Origin: Nitrososphaerota archaeon
GTDB lineage: Archaea; Iainarchaeota; Iainarchaeia; Iainarchaeales; GCA-2688035
Direction: 5' to 3'
Assembly: GCA_017610265.1 (NCBI GenBank)
Contig: JAFCCH010000004.1
Span: 1-36,210, forward strand
DNA length: 36,210 nucleotides
The translations under genes and the position numbers were made by a program. Under the pieces are notes generated by a model. It saw nothing but the letters and a program-made list of their open reading frames with translations. It was not told where the DNA came from and did no database searches. Shown piece after piece: positions 6,732-15,106 of this stretch. The number at the start of each line of letters is the position of its first letter. Position 1 is the first letter of the stretch.

Positions 6732-8729
6732 ATGAATGTTGAAAAAAAGGTTCTTGAATTAAGTGGGATTCCAGGTTTTAATCCAATGCAGAAAGCCGTT
6801 CTCAAAAAGGACTGGAAGAACAAAAGCATTGTTGCATCTGCGCCAACAGCCTCCGGCAAAACACTGCTTGCAGAACTTGCCGCAGTAAATTCTGTGGTTG
6901 AAAAAAAGCGCAAGGTAATTTACACCTGTCCTTTGAGGGCCCTTGCAGCAGAGCACTGGTCTGAATTCAAGCGAAAGTATTCCTTTGAATTAAAGATAAG
7001 GGTTGCATTAAGCACAGGAGACCTTGACGGCAGCTCTTCCTACTTACAAAATTACGACATTATTTTTACAACCTATGAAAAGCTCGACTCTTTGCTGAGG
7101 CACAGATCTGACTGGCTTTCCTCAGTTGGCCTTCTTGTAATCGACGAGGCCCATTCTCTTGGAAGTGACCGTGGTCCAACAATTGAAATGGGTGTTACAA
7201 AACTGCGTGCCCTGAATCCAGTGTTGCAGGTTCTTGCATTGAGTGCAACAATTCCAAACGCAAAAGAGCTTTCAGAATGGCTTGAGGCCGAACTTATTGA
7301 AAGTGACTACAGGCCGATTCCCTTAAGGGAAGGGGTTTTCTTTGACGGGGAAATAGAGTATGCCAACGGCAAAAAGGAAAGCCTTGAATTAAAGGAAGCC
7401 ATCAAGGCTCTTGTCAAAGACACTCTTTTTTCAAAGGGAAAGCAGGCCCTTGTCTTTGCAAATACCAGAAAGAGGGCTGAAAGTATTGCAAGCCAGCTTG
7501 CGCCCTTTGTCGAAAAGCATTTGGATGAAAAGGAAAAAAAGATTCTTGAAAAAGAAAGCAAACCGGTTCTGACTGCATTGGAGGCTCCGACAGAGCAATG
7601 CAGAAAACTTTCTTACCTTATTTCAAAAGGGGTTTCATTCCACCACGCAGGCCTTCTTGGAAAGCAAAGGACAATTGTTGAAGACTTGTTTAAGTCAAAT
7701 AAGATAAAATTAATTGCGGCAACCCCCACTTTGGCTGCCGGAGTAAACATGCCAAGCCACACAGTAATTATTCCGTCCCTTTACAGATACACAGCTGCAG
7801 GAATGCAGAGAATTCCTGTTTCAGAATATAAGCAACAGGTTGGAAGGGCCGGCAGGCCAAGGTATGACACTGAAGGCAGAGGCATTGTTGTTGCAAGGTC
7901 TGAATCAGACAAGGAAGATGTGCTTGAATCATTCATTAACGGGACAGTTGAGCCGGTTGATTCCAAACTTGGCTACGAACCAATTCTCAGAACCCACATG
8001 CTGGCCTTAATCGCATCCCATTTTGTACACGACCTTGCCAGCATGGAAGAATTTTTCAAGAAAACATTTTATGCAAAGCAGTTTAGCAATATGCAGGCCC
8101 TTTTTGAAAAGCTGCAAAATGTTCTTGAACAGCTTGAGGAAATGGAATTTATTTCAAAGTTCTCTCCTTTGTCCTATCTTTTTCTTGTTTGCAACTGCAG
8201 TGAGATGGTGCCTTGGGTTTCAACAGGCAAAGCCAATGAGCCAGGCCTTTGGGATCAGCTTCAGTTAAGGCACCTTGAAATTCCGGTTGACCTTGACAGG
8301 GAAATGTTTTTCGATTTGAACCTTTTGAAAAAATTTAATACTTGCCTGATGCTGGAACAGTGGATTGAGGAATCAAGAGAACAGACAATAATGGACGACT
8401 TCAAAACACAGCCTGGAATTCTTCATGCAAAATTGAACAGGGCAGACTGGCTTTGCTATTCAACTTTGGAGATTGCAAAACTTTTGAAAATGCAGAGGCA
8501 TTATACCGGTTTGTCAAAGCTTAGGAAAAGACTCAAGCACGGAATCAAGGAAGAGCTGATAATGCTTTCAGAGGTTCGTTATATCGGAAGGGTTCGTGCA
8601 AGAAAGCTTTGGAGAAACAAGATTAGGACAGTTGCGGAATTAAAGAAAACAGATGTAAAGGATTTGTCAAGGCTGTTGGGAGAGGGCACTGCCAGAAAGG
8701 TCAAACAAGCTCTTGGCCAAAAGGCCTAA
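6732..8729 (+). CDS. hel308: Hel308-family Ski2-like DNA helicase
   Basis: This 665-aa superfamily 2 helicase has all core motifs: motif I APTASGKT (37-44), TCPLRALAAE (65-74), DEAH (138-141), SAT (171-173), a second RecA domain with VFANTRKRAE, and motif VI QQVGRAGRPRYD (368-379). A winged-helix and ratchet-like region follows, and a helix-hairpin-helix end (IGRVRARKLW, LSRLLGEGTARKV). This is the Hel308/HelQ layout: 3'-5' unwinding at stalled forks, linked to recombination and repair. It is slightly shorter than typical family members (about 700 aa). Motif I has Ala where most relatives have Gly (APTGSGKT). The gene stands alone between two hairpins upstream and the envelope island downstream. 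Confidence 0.92.
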   Translation: MNVEKKVLELSGIPGFNPMQKAVLKKDWKNKSIVASAPTASGKTLLAELAAVNSVVEKKRKVIYTCPLRALAAEHWSEFKRKYSFELKIRVALSTGDLDGSSSYLQNYDIIFTTYEKLDSLLRHRSDWLSSVGLLVIDEAHSLGSDRGPTIEMGVTKLRALNPVLQVLALSATIPNAKELSEWLEAELIESDYRPIPLREGVFFDGEIEYANGKKESLELKEAIKALVKDTLFSKGKQALVFANTRKRAESIASQLAPFVEKHLDEKEKKILEKESKPVLTALEAPTEQCRKLSYLISKGVSFHHAGLLGKQRTIVEDLFKSNKIKLIAATPTLAAGVNMPSHTVIIPSLYRYTAAGMQRIPVSEYKQQVGRAGRPRYDTEGRGIVVARSESDKEDVLESFINGTVEPVDSKLGYEPILRTHMLALIASHFVHDLASMEEFFKKTFYAKQFSNMQALFEKLQNVLEQLEEMEFISKFSPLSYLFLVCNCSEMVPWVSTGKANEPGLWDQLQLRHLEIPVDLDREMFFDLNLLKKFNTCLMLEQWIEESREQTIMDDFKTQPGILHAKLNRADWLCYSTLEIAKLLKMQRHYTGLSKLRKRLKHGIKEELIMLSEVRYIGRVRARKLWRNKIRTVAELKKTDVKDLSRLLGEGTARKVKQALGQKA

Positions 8730-8788
8730 TCTCCGACTTTTTCGCAAGCTCTTTTTTCAAAAATTCTTTGTCTAAAAACAGTCTCCAC

Positions 8789-8801
8789 AATCTTTATTAA
8801 T
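8789..8801 (+). promoter_or_regulatory. Conserved promoter motif shared by the two giant-protein units
   Basis: AATCTTTATTAAT, TATA-like, lies 51 nt upstream of ATG 8853. The identical 13-mer occurs upstream of the paralogous gene at 17573. A short leader with Shine-Dalgarno AAGGT at 8841-8845 is predicted. Confidence 0.55.
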
Positions 8802-8852
8802 GGCAAAACAATCCCTATTACTGAAAAGAATTAATTTGTAAAGGTTTCAAAA

Positions 8853-11800
8853 ATGAACGATTTACTGGAAAATTTGCTGGAAAATCCTTTGGTTAGACGG
8901 TCTGTTAAAACTGTCAAAAAAGGCTACTTTTTCTTAGAGGACGGTTACTACACTGTCTTGGACAGGGTAAGTGAATATACACCAATTTACAAAATAATTG
9001 ACCCAATTGACAATGTTTTCCCCTCGTTTATTCTAATTATTGTTTTGCTTCTTAGCCTGCTTGCTGTTTTCACATTTATTTTCTCACAGGGTCCTCTGAC
9101 TTCGAGCCTGCGCGTTGTTACTGAAACAGGTTCGCCTATTGAAGGTGTTTCCATTTTTGTTTCTTTCCAAGACACAACGTTTGACCTTGAAACAGATGAT
9201 TGGGGTGAAACAAATCTTTTGATTCCATGGCGGGAAACAGAGGCAGAGATTACTTTTTCAAAAGAAGGATTTGATGGCCTGACTAAAACCATTACTCTGA
9301 AAGCAGATGAACTCAGCGAGTTTGTCTTAAGCAAAACAACAATTCAGTTTAAGGAATCAAAATATACTATTTATGTTGTTGACAGCGAAACAAACAGGCT
9401 GATTAAAAACAGAGTTCAACTGTCTTTCACTTGTTCAACCGGTGTGCCAGGTCCTGCAACTATAACCAAGGCAAATTCAGAATTCAAGGACATTGTGCCT
9501 GGTGCCAATTGCGGCACGCTCATAACAAAAGCCTCTGCAGAAGGCTTTCAAACAAAGGAGAGCACAGCAATTACGAGAACTCCAACCTATATTAAGCTTG
9601 AGAAAACACAGACAACTTCTGCCATAAATGTTTTAGTTAAAGACCATACAGGAAAAGGCATTGGAAATGTTGCAGTAAAACTGTTTGATTCAGACAATGC
9701 AATTGCCAACCAGATTACAACAAGTGCAAGCGGCGCTGCTTCTTTCAACGAGGTTCAGCCAGGAACCTACACAGTCACAGCTTCCCATTCAGACGGAAGA
9801 TATATTGAAAAAACAGGGATAATTGCAACAGTGGGCCAAACAAAGACAGTGGCCCTTTCCCTGCAGGAACTGCTTGTCGGCAAGAAAATTTTCCTAAAGT
9901 TTACCGATTCTGAAAGCAAGCAAGCAGTTGGAGACGCAACAGTCTTGATTTATGCAAACAACAAACTACTGGACTCAAAAACAAGCGACAATTCCGGCCG
10001 AATTGAAAAAATGGTTGACGAAAGCATTGACTCCTTTTTGGTAGTAGTAACACATTACAATTATGTAACCAAAATAGTTTCCAATGTGATTATTCTTGAC
10101 GCCGCCGCTACAGAACCTCAAAATGTTCAATTGCAAAAAGCTTCGGCGCAAAACAGTGGGAAGATTGTGGCAACAGTGTCAGACTATGAAACAGGGGAAA
10201 GCGTTGAAAATGCATATGTTTACCTTCACCATTCTGATTTTCCTAAAGTTATTTTGAATTACCCCTACAATTTTAGCAATGCAGATGGAAATGTCTTGTT
10301 TGAAAGGCTGCCTGCCGGAAACTACTCTGCAAAAGCAAAACAGGATAACGCTGAAGGAAAAAGTGAACCAAAAGATTTGATTTTGGGTTCTACAATTTCG
10401 CTTCCAATTGTTCTTGTTTTAACAGAGGGAGACATCGAAGTAAAAGTAATTAACAAGATGAGTAAGGAACCAATTTCGGGCGTTGAACTAATCTTTTTTG
10501 ATTCCTTTACAGATTCAATTTTTCAAAGTGGAACAAGTGACGAAGAAGGCGAATTTGAATCAATGCCCTTCAAATCAAATAAAATAATTTATGTCAAAGC
10601 AAGCAAGGAAGGCTACTTGAACAGCCTCAGCCTGCCTATTCCAATAATTGCAAAAAGCACGCAAAAGCTAGAGCTTGAACTTACTTCAAAGGGAGACATT
10701 GACGTAACCAAGGATATTTCAATTGACTTCGCCGGCCTGTTTTCAGACCAGGCTGCTACAAAGAAGGAAAACAAACTTGAGTCAGGCCAAAGTTATTACC
10801 TAAAGCTAAACCTAAGGCTGCCAAAAGATGCAAATTACAGTGCCCTCAATCATCATTTAAGGCTTGGGCCTGAAACTGTTGCAGGCCAGCCAGACACTCT
10901 ACCATTCCAGGACTATATTGCGAGGCTAACAGGCCATGCATTTAGTTCTCCTCAGTCAACAACTGTCTTTAGTTCATGTTATAACAAAGCAAGCATTTTC
11001 TCAAATCCTTGTCCTGCAAGTTTTGCTTCTAAACAATCTAACACATTATGGCAAAAAGTATTGGGACAGACAGTTTACTCACTTGTCTTAAAATTCGAAA
11101 CAGAGCCAAACCTGGCTGACGAAACCGAAATAGAGTTTAGGTACAAGGCAAAAGCAGTGGTAAACGGTGCTGAATTTGAAACAGACGAATTCCTTAAATC
11201 CTTCAAAATTGGAGAAACAATCTGCACGCCAAAAGTTGACTGCCCGCCGGTTGTCTGGAGACTGTGGCTTCAGGATCCGGATGGAAACACAATGCTTTTG
11301 AACAATTTTTCAGAGGAAGACAAGCAGGGTCTAATTATAAACTCTGATTACGCTCTTTCATATGAATTGCACAACACAAGCGGTTACGACCTCGAATCAG
11401 GTCTTGAATTTCTTGCAAAAATTCCACCCTCAACTGTCTCAATAGCAGGTCAGGGTGAATCTTACACTGTTTTCTCAAACTTCTTATTTGCAGCTGACAC
11501 AGTTTCAGACAATGGCTCTCCTGTCGGATTCCAAACATTGCAGGAATCAGACTTTCTGCAAATGGCGCTGCGTTTTAATTCAGGTAGGGGCTTAAATGAT
11601 GAAAAGACCCTGTTTTTTGCAGTGGAAGCCGCCGGAGATCTTGAGCTGTCAGTATCTCCAAGTAGCCTTATTCCAAACGATGCTACTCAAATAATTAAAG
11701 GCACAGTCAAAAGCCCGAGTGGCAATCCAATTGAAGGGGCTTCAATAAAGATTTACTTGCCTTCTCCTGAACCAGGCCAGCCAAGGCAGTTATTTGAAGT

Positions 11801-13340
11801 TCTTCTAAGTGATGAAGAAGGTAATTTCCAGTCCAGTGAAAACTTTGGCCTTTCAGCAGGTGAAAAAGTAGTCGTTACCGCCAGTGCCGCCGGCTTTAGA
11901 AATACTTCGGTTGAAGTGCCGGTCAAATGGGGTTCCTTTTTTGACCCAAGATACAACTGCATTGAGGTGCCTTCAGGTGATGGAGAAATCCTTACATTTT
12001 CAAACATTGCACCTGGCTCAACAAAGTCTTTCGAAATTGTAAACGGCTGCCTTATGCCGGTTGAAATAAAGTTCAACAGTAAGCTTGAACTTTCCCCTCA
12101 AATTCTGCAAATTCCTGCAGGGGGCAAGGCAACAGCAAGATTCAAGGCCGACAATCCTGAAGGAGGCGAAGAAGTTTATTTGGGACAGTATCCAATTTAC
12201 CTGAAAGCAAAGTTTGATGGAGACGTAAGGTTTGTCAATGCAATAAAGGTTCTTGTCATAATTGAGGATTCAACAGGAAGCTGTTTTGGCATCGACAAAA
12301 CAAGTTTTGACCTTGTTTCAGAGTCACAGGATACAGGGACAATTTCAAACAACTGTGCTGTTCAATTCAATGATGCTTGGGCGCCGGAACTTGCCATTAA
12401 TTCTTTTAAAGCAATAATAAACAGAACAGACCTGGAAATTCCAGGTCTTACTACTTTCAAATGGGGCGTTAAGGCAAAAATGTTGCTTTCAAAACCAATC
12501 ACTGTGCAAACCCAGGAAACAGCGTCTAAAGTATGGGAAAATTTTTACATTCCAACCGGTTCAAATGCAGGCCAAACTTTTAATGACACTGTTACAGTCA
12601 ACATTGGCTCACAATTTGTGAAAAACGTTGATGCCCTGCAATTTGATTCAGTTGCGCACCACATGGGCGGCGGCTTTTTTGACCAAGACCCTGATTATTC
12701 AGACAGCGGTTACATAAAGAGCAACACTATTACAATAAACTCTGGTGGCATTGGCTATCCAATCAACGTGCCTTGTAACCAAAACGGCTGTGATTGGGGT
12801 AATGTAGAAAGAAGATTGTATAATGGAAAGCAGTGCCATGACCTTTCCCCCTGTTGGTTAGGAAGTTTCGAGGTTCCATTAGGCCAGTCCTTTGAAACAA
12901 TTGACAGCATAACTGTGCCAATTTACAACAAAGAAAACGAAATGTTTTTGTTCTTCAATCTCCAAGGAGACTCTGTTAGCCAGGGATATGATTTTGACCT
13001 CAATAAGTCAGAACTGGAATATGACTTTGGCTCATTTACTTCTTCAATTGTGCCAATCAGAAACCTTGGCTTTGTTCTTGGAAGGATCGATATAGATCTG
13101 TCAGAGGAATTCCAAGAGCAAAGAAATTTCATAGAGGACGCAAATTTAATGGTCTACACTGACAATCCTGAAGTAGAGGCGTGGCTTGTCGGCACCACTG
13201 TTTACGGAAAATATGTTGGCGTTGACACAAACGAAAATCCGGAAGAAACACCTTTCGCAATAACAAACCTTTTCTTGAACACAACTCAATATAATGTGAT
13301 TTTGGTTGATGATTATGTAAGTGAATTGAGGAGTGGCTGA
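8853..13340 (+). CDS. Giant membrane-anchored envelope protein with carboxypeptidase-regulatory-like repeats, 1495 aa
   Basis: A cytoplasmic head of about 55 residues (motifs GYFFLEDGYYTVLDR and PIYKIIDPIDNVFPSF) is followed by one membrane helix (about 56-77) and roughly 1400 residues outside. The exterior begins with about six Ig/CarboxypepD_reg-like repeats. Their pattern is 'V.D..TG.pI.gV.V.....', then 'T...G...f..l.pG.Y.v.a...G', around residues 83-610. A further repeat near 955-1030 sits between beta-rich regions with scattered cysteines. There is no catalytic site. An S-layer-associated or adhesive structural role is inferred. The protein is collinear with the first two thirds of the 2219-aa protein downstream. 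The next gene begins 2 nt after the stop, with GGAG inside the end of this gene. Confidence 0.88.
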   Translation: MNDLLENLLENPLVRRSVKTVKKGYFFLEDGYYTVLDRVSEYTPIYKIIDPIDNVFPSFILIIVLLLSLLAVFTFIFSQGPLTSSLRVVTETGSPIEGVSIFVSFQDTTFDLETDDWGETNLLIPWRETEAEITFSKEGFDGLTKTITLKADELSEFVLSKTTIQFKESKYTIYVVDSETNRLIKNRVQLSFTCSTGVPGPATITKANSEFKDIVPGANCGTLITKASAEGFQTKESTAITRTPTYIKLEKTQTTSAINVLVKDHTGKGIGNVAVKLFDSDNAIANQITTSASGAASFNEVQPGTYTVTASHSDGRYIEKTGIIATVGQTKTVALSLQELLVGKKIFLKFTDSESKQAVGDATVLIYANNKLLDSKTSDNSGRIEKMVDESIDSFLVVVTHYNYVTKIVSNVIILDAAATEPQNVQLQKASAQNSGKIVATVSDYETGESVENAYVYLHHSDFPKVILNYPYNFSNADGNVLFERLPAGNYSAKAKQDNAEGKSEPKDLILGSTISLPIVLVLTEGDIEVKVINKMSKEPISGVELIFFDSFTDSIFQSGTSDEEGEFESMPFKSNKIIYVKASKEGYLNSLSLPIPIIAKSTQKLELELTSKGDIDVTKDISIDFAGLFSDQAATKKENKLESGQSYYLKLNLRLPKDANYSALNHHLRLGPETVAGQPDTLPFQDYIARLTGHAFSSPQSTTVFSSCYNKASIFSNPCPASFASKQSNTLWQKVLGQTVYSLVLKFETEPNLADETEIEFRYKAKAVVNGAEFETDEFLKSFKIGETICTPKVDCPPVVWRLWLQDPDGNTMLLNNFSEEDKQGLIINSDYALSYELHNTSGYDLESGLEFLAKIPPSTVSIAGQGESYTVFSNFLFAADTVSDNGSPVGFQTLQESDFLQMALRFNSGRGLNDEKTLFFAVEAAGDLELSVSPSSLIPNDATQIIKGTVKSPSGNPIEGASIKIYLPSPEPGQPRQLFEVLLSDEEGNFQSSENFGLSAGEKVVVTASAAGFRNTSVEVPVKWGSFFDPRYNCIEVPSGDGEILTFSNIAPGSTKSFEIVNGCLMPVEIKFNSKLELSPQILQIPAGGKATARFKADNPEGGEEVYLGQYPIYLKAKFDGDVRFVNAIKVLVIIEDSTGSCFGIDKTSFDLVSESQDTGTISNNCAVQFNDAWAPELAINSFKAIINRTDLEIPGLTTFKWGVKAKMLLSKPITVQTQETASKVWENFYIPTGSNAGQTFNDTVTVNIGSQFVKNVDALQFDSVAHHMGGGFFDQDPDYSDSGYIKSNTITINSGGIGYPINVPCNQNGCDWGNVERRLYNGKQCHDLSPCWLGSFEVPLGQSFETIDSITVPIYNKENEMFLFFNLQGDSVSQGYDFDLNKSELEYDFGSFTSSIVPIRNLGFVLGRIDIDLSEEFQEQRNFIEDANLMVYTDNPEVEAWLVGTTVYGKYVGVDTNENPEETPFAITNLFLNTTQYNVILVDDYVSELRSG

Positions 13341-13342
13341 AG

Positions 13343-15106
13343 ATGTTTACTAAAAAAATGCTGGCAGTTTTTGTTCTTACATTGTTTTTCCTTTCAGGCG
13401 CAGGTGCGCAAGACCTTTTTTACTCAAGCAATATGCGGGTTAGTTTGAACAAGCAAGTTTTTGAGTCAGGTGAAACACTTGAAGCAGAGATTACAGTTCT
13501 CAACATGGAAGACTTCCCTGTTGCCGAAGCTTATTTGGTTATAGAACTTGTGCAAGGAAAAGATTACTACTATCCAAGCCAGACAAGCGATGTAGACAAT
13601 GTTTTCTTTGAAGAAAAAATTACTGGTCTTAACCTCGCACCAAATTCTAAAGTAACTGTTGCTTTTTCACATGTTTTGCCTGCTGACCTAAAGCCAGGCG
13701 ACTACAGGCTTGACGCTTACGCAAAGACAGTTAAAACTCATTTGGTTGGAGCGCCGCATATTTTTGCGTCTCCAAAAACAGTCAGGTTTAAAGTTGAAAC
13801 AGGCAGCGGTCAATTCCCTGAAGCAAAGTTTGGTAGGACAGAAACAAGATTTCACCAGTTTACAGGGCCGGTTGGTCCCGGGATTGAGCCAAATTCCAAC
13901 ATTGAAAACGATGTTTTTGTGCAAAATGTCTCAGACAAAGACTTGCGCAATCTTTCCCTTTTTGTAGGCCTTTGCGAATGGGATGATACAAGCTGCGCTT
14001 CTTTTGATTCAAGTGCAACAACAAACATTGATTTGCTTAAAGCAGGCGAACAAAAAGGAGTTAGTGTAAATCTCAAAGCCTCTGAAATGCCTGACGCATA
14101 TGCTATTAGGCTTGAATTGCGGGACAGTGGAGGAAAATTGCTTTCTTTGTACAGAAACAGAAGCGTTGTCTACGGCCCAACGGCAAAAATTCATCAATTG
14201 AATGTAAGCGATTATATTTTCAAAAAAGGTGATGAAGCAGAATTAAGTTTGCTGATTGGCCCAAGCCCTGATCATTATCTTTATCCCACTTTTACAGATT
14301 TCACTCTAAAAACATGGGTTGAAAACATTAGGGACAACAATAGCATTGTATTTGAACAAAGCAAGCAAATTGATTCAATCACTGTTCCAGACCTTAAAAC
14401 CGAGAACTTTTCTTTTACTTCTTCCACTGCACTGGATCTCTTCAAGGTTTGTGCCTTAATTGAAAAACAAGGGATTGAACATGAAAATTACTGTTATATT
14501 GTTGACGCAAGCAAGTTTCCTTCAAAAGAAGAAAAAAGCGAGCTTGAATTAGAATGGGACTATGATTTCAGCGCAAGAACTTTGGACCTTGTTTTCTCAA
14601 ACAAGGACACTGAAGTAAACGAGATTAACGCAGCTTTCCTTTTAATGGACTTTGCAACCAACGACCTGGTGTCAAGCAAATCACTTGAAGGCAAAAGCCC
14701 AACAACTGAAAAAATTGAAGTTGAACCAAGCAACTTTGTTTTGCTCTTAAATAATTTTTCAACAGGAAAACAAACAAGGATTGAAATAAACTTAGCCGGG
14801 CAGTTAAACGCGCCGTCTCTTCAGGCTTGTGCAGAGCTTGGCGGAACAATTTGCTCAAGTGATACTCGTTGTGAAAACATTGCTGCCAGCAGTGATTCCG
14901 GAATTTGCTGCTTAACAGAATGCAAGGGAAAGCCTGCTGTTCAAGAAGGTGTTTTCCCGGGATTTTCTCCGATTCTTATTTTTATTTTTCTGGTATTACT
15001 CGTTTTGGCAATAGTCGGCGTGTCAATATTTTATTTTGGAAAAGAGCAAAGAAAAAGAAAAGTGGTAGGTGAAATAATTGAAAAAATCAGAAAAAAAGAC
15101 CAATAA
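13343..15106 (+). CDS. Secreted, C-terminally anchored envelope protein, 587 aa
   Basis: A signal peptide (MFTKKMLAVFVLTLFFLSGAGAQ) precedes several Ig-like/CARDB-like beta domains. Two examples are the segment 'VSLNKQVFESGETLEAEITVLN' near residue 35, a typical start of an adhesion beta-sandwich, and a related one near 300. A cysteine-rich stretch (about 500-530, with CCLTEC) precedes a membrane helix (about 545-568) and a basic cytoplasmic tail rich in Lys/Arg. The tail may face the cytoplasmic heads of the giant proteins. Translation is coupled: the start is 2 nt after the previous stop, with GGAG 9 nt upstream, and the end overlaps the next gene by 29 nt. It is the middle gene of a three-gene envelope operon and has no counterpart in the second unit. 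Confidence 0.85.
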   Translation: MFTKKMLAVFVLTLFFLSGAGAQDLFYSSNMRVSLNKQVFESGETLEAEITVLNMEDFPVAEAYLVIELVQGKDYYYPSQTSDVDNVFFEEKITGLNLAPNSKVTVAFSHVLPADLKPGDYRLDAYAKTVKTHLVGAPHIFASPKTVRFKVETGSGQFPEAKFGRTETRFHQFTGPVGPGIEPNSNIENDVFVQNVSDKDLRNLSLFVGLCEWDDTSCASFDSSATTNIDLLKAGEQKGVSVNLKASEMPDAYAIRLELRDSGGKLLSLYRNRSVVYGPTAKIHQLNVSDYIFKKGDEAELSLLIGPSPDHYLYPTFTDFTLKTWVENIRDNNSIVFEQSKQIDSITVPDLKTENFSFTSSTALDLFKVCALIEKQGIEHENYCYIVDASKFPSKEEKSELELEWDYDFSARTLDLVFSNKDTEVNEINAAFLLMDFATNDLVSSKSLEGKSPTTEKIEVEPSNFVLLLNNFSTGKQTRIEINLAGQLNAPSLQACAELGGTICSSDTRCENIAASSDSGICCLTECKGKPAVQEGVFPGFSPILIFIFLVLLVLAIVGVSIFYFGKEQRKRKVVGEIIEKIRKKDQ

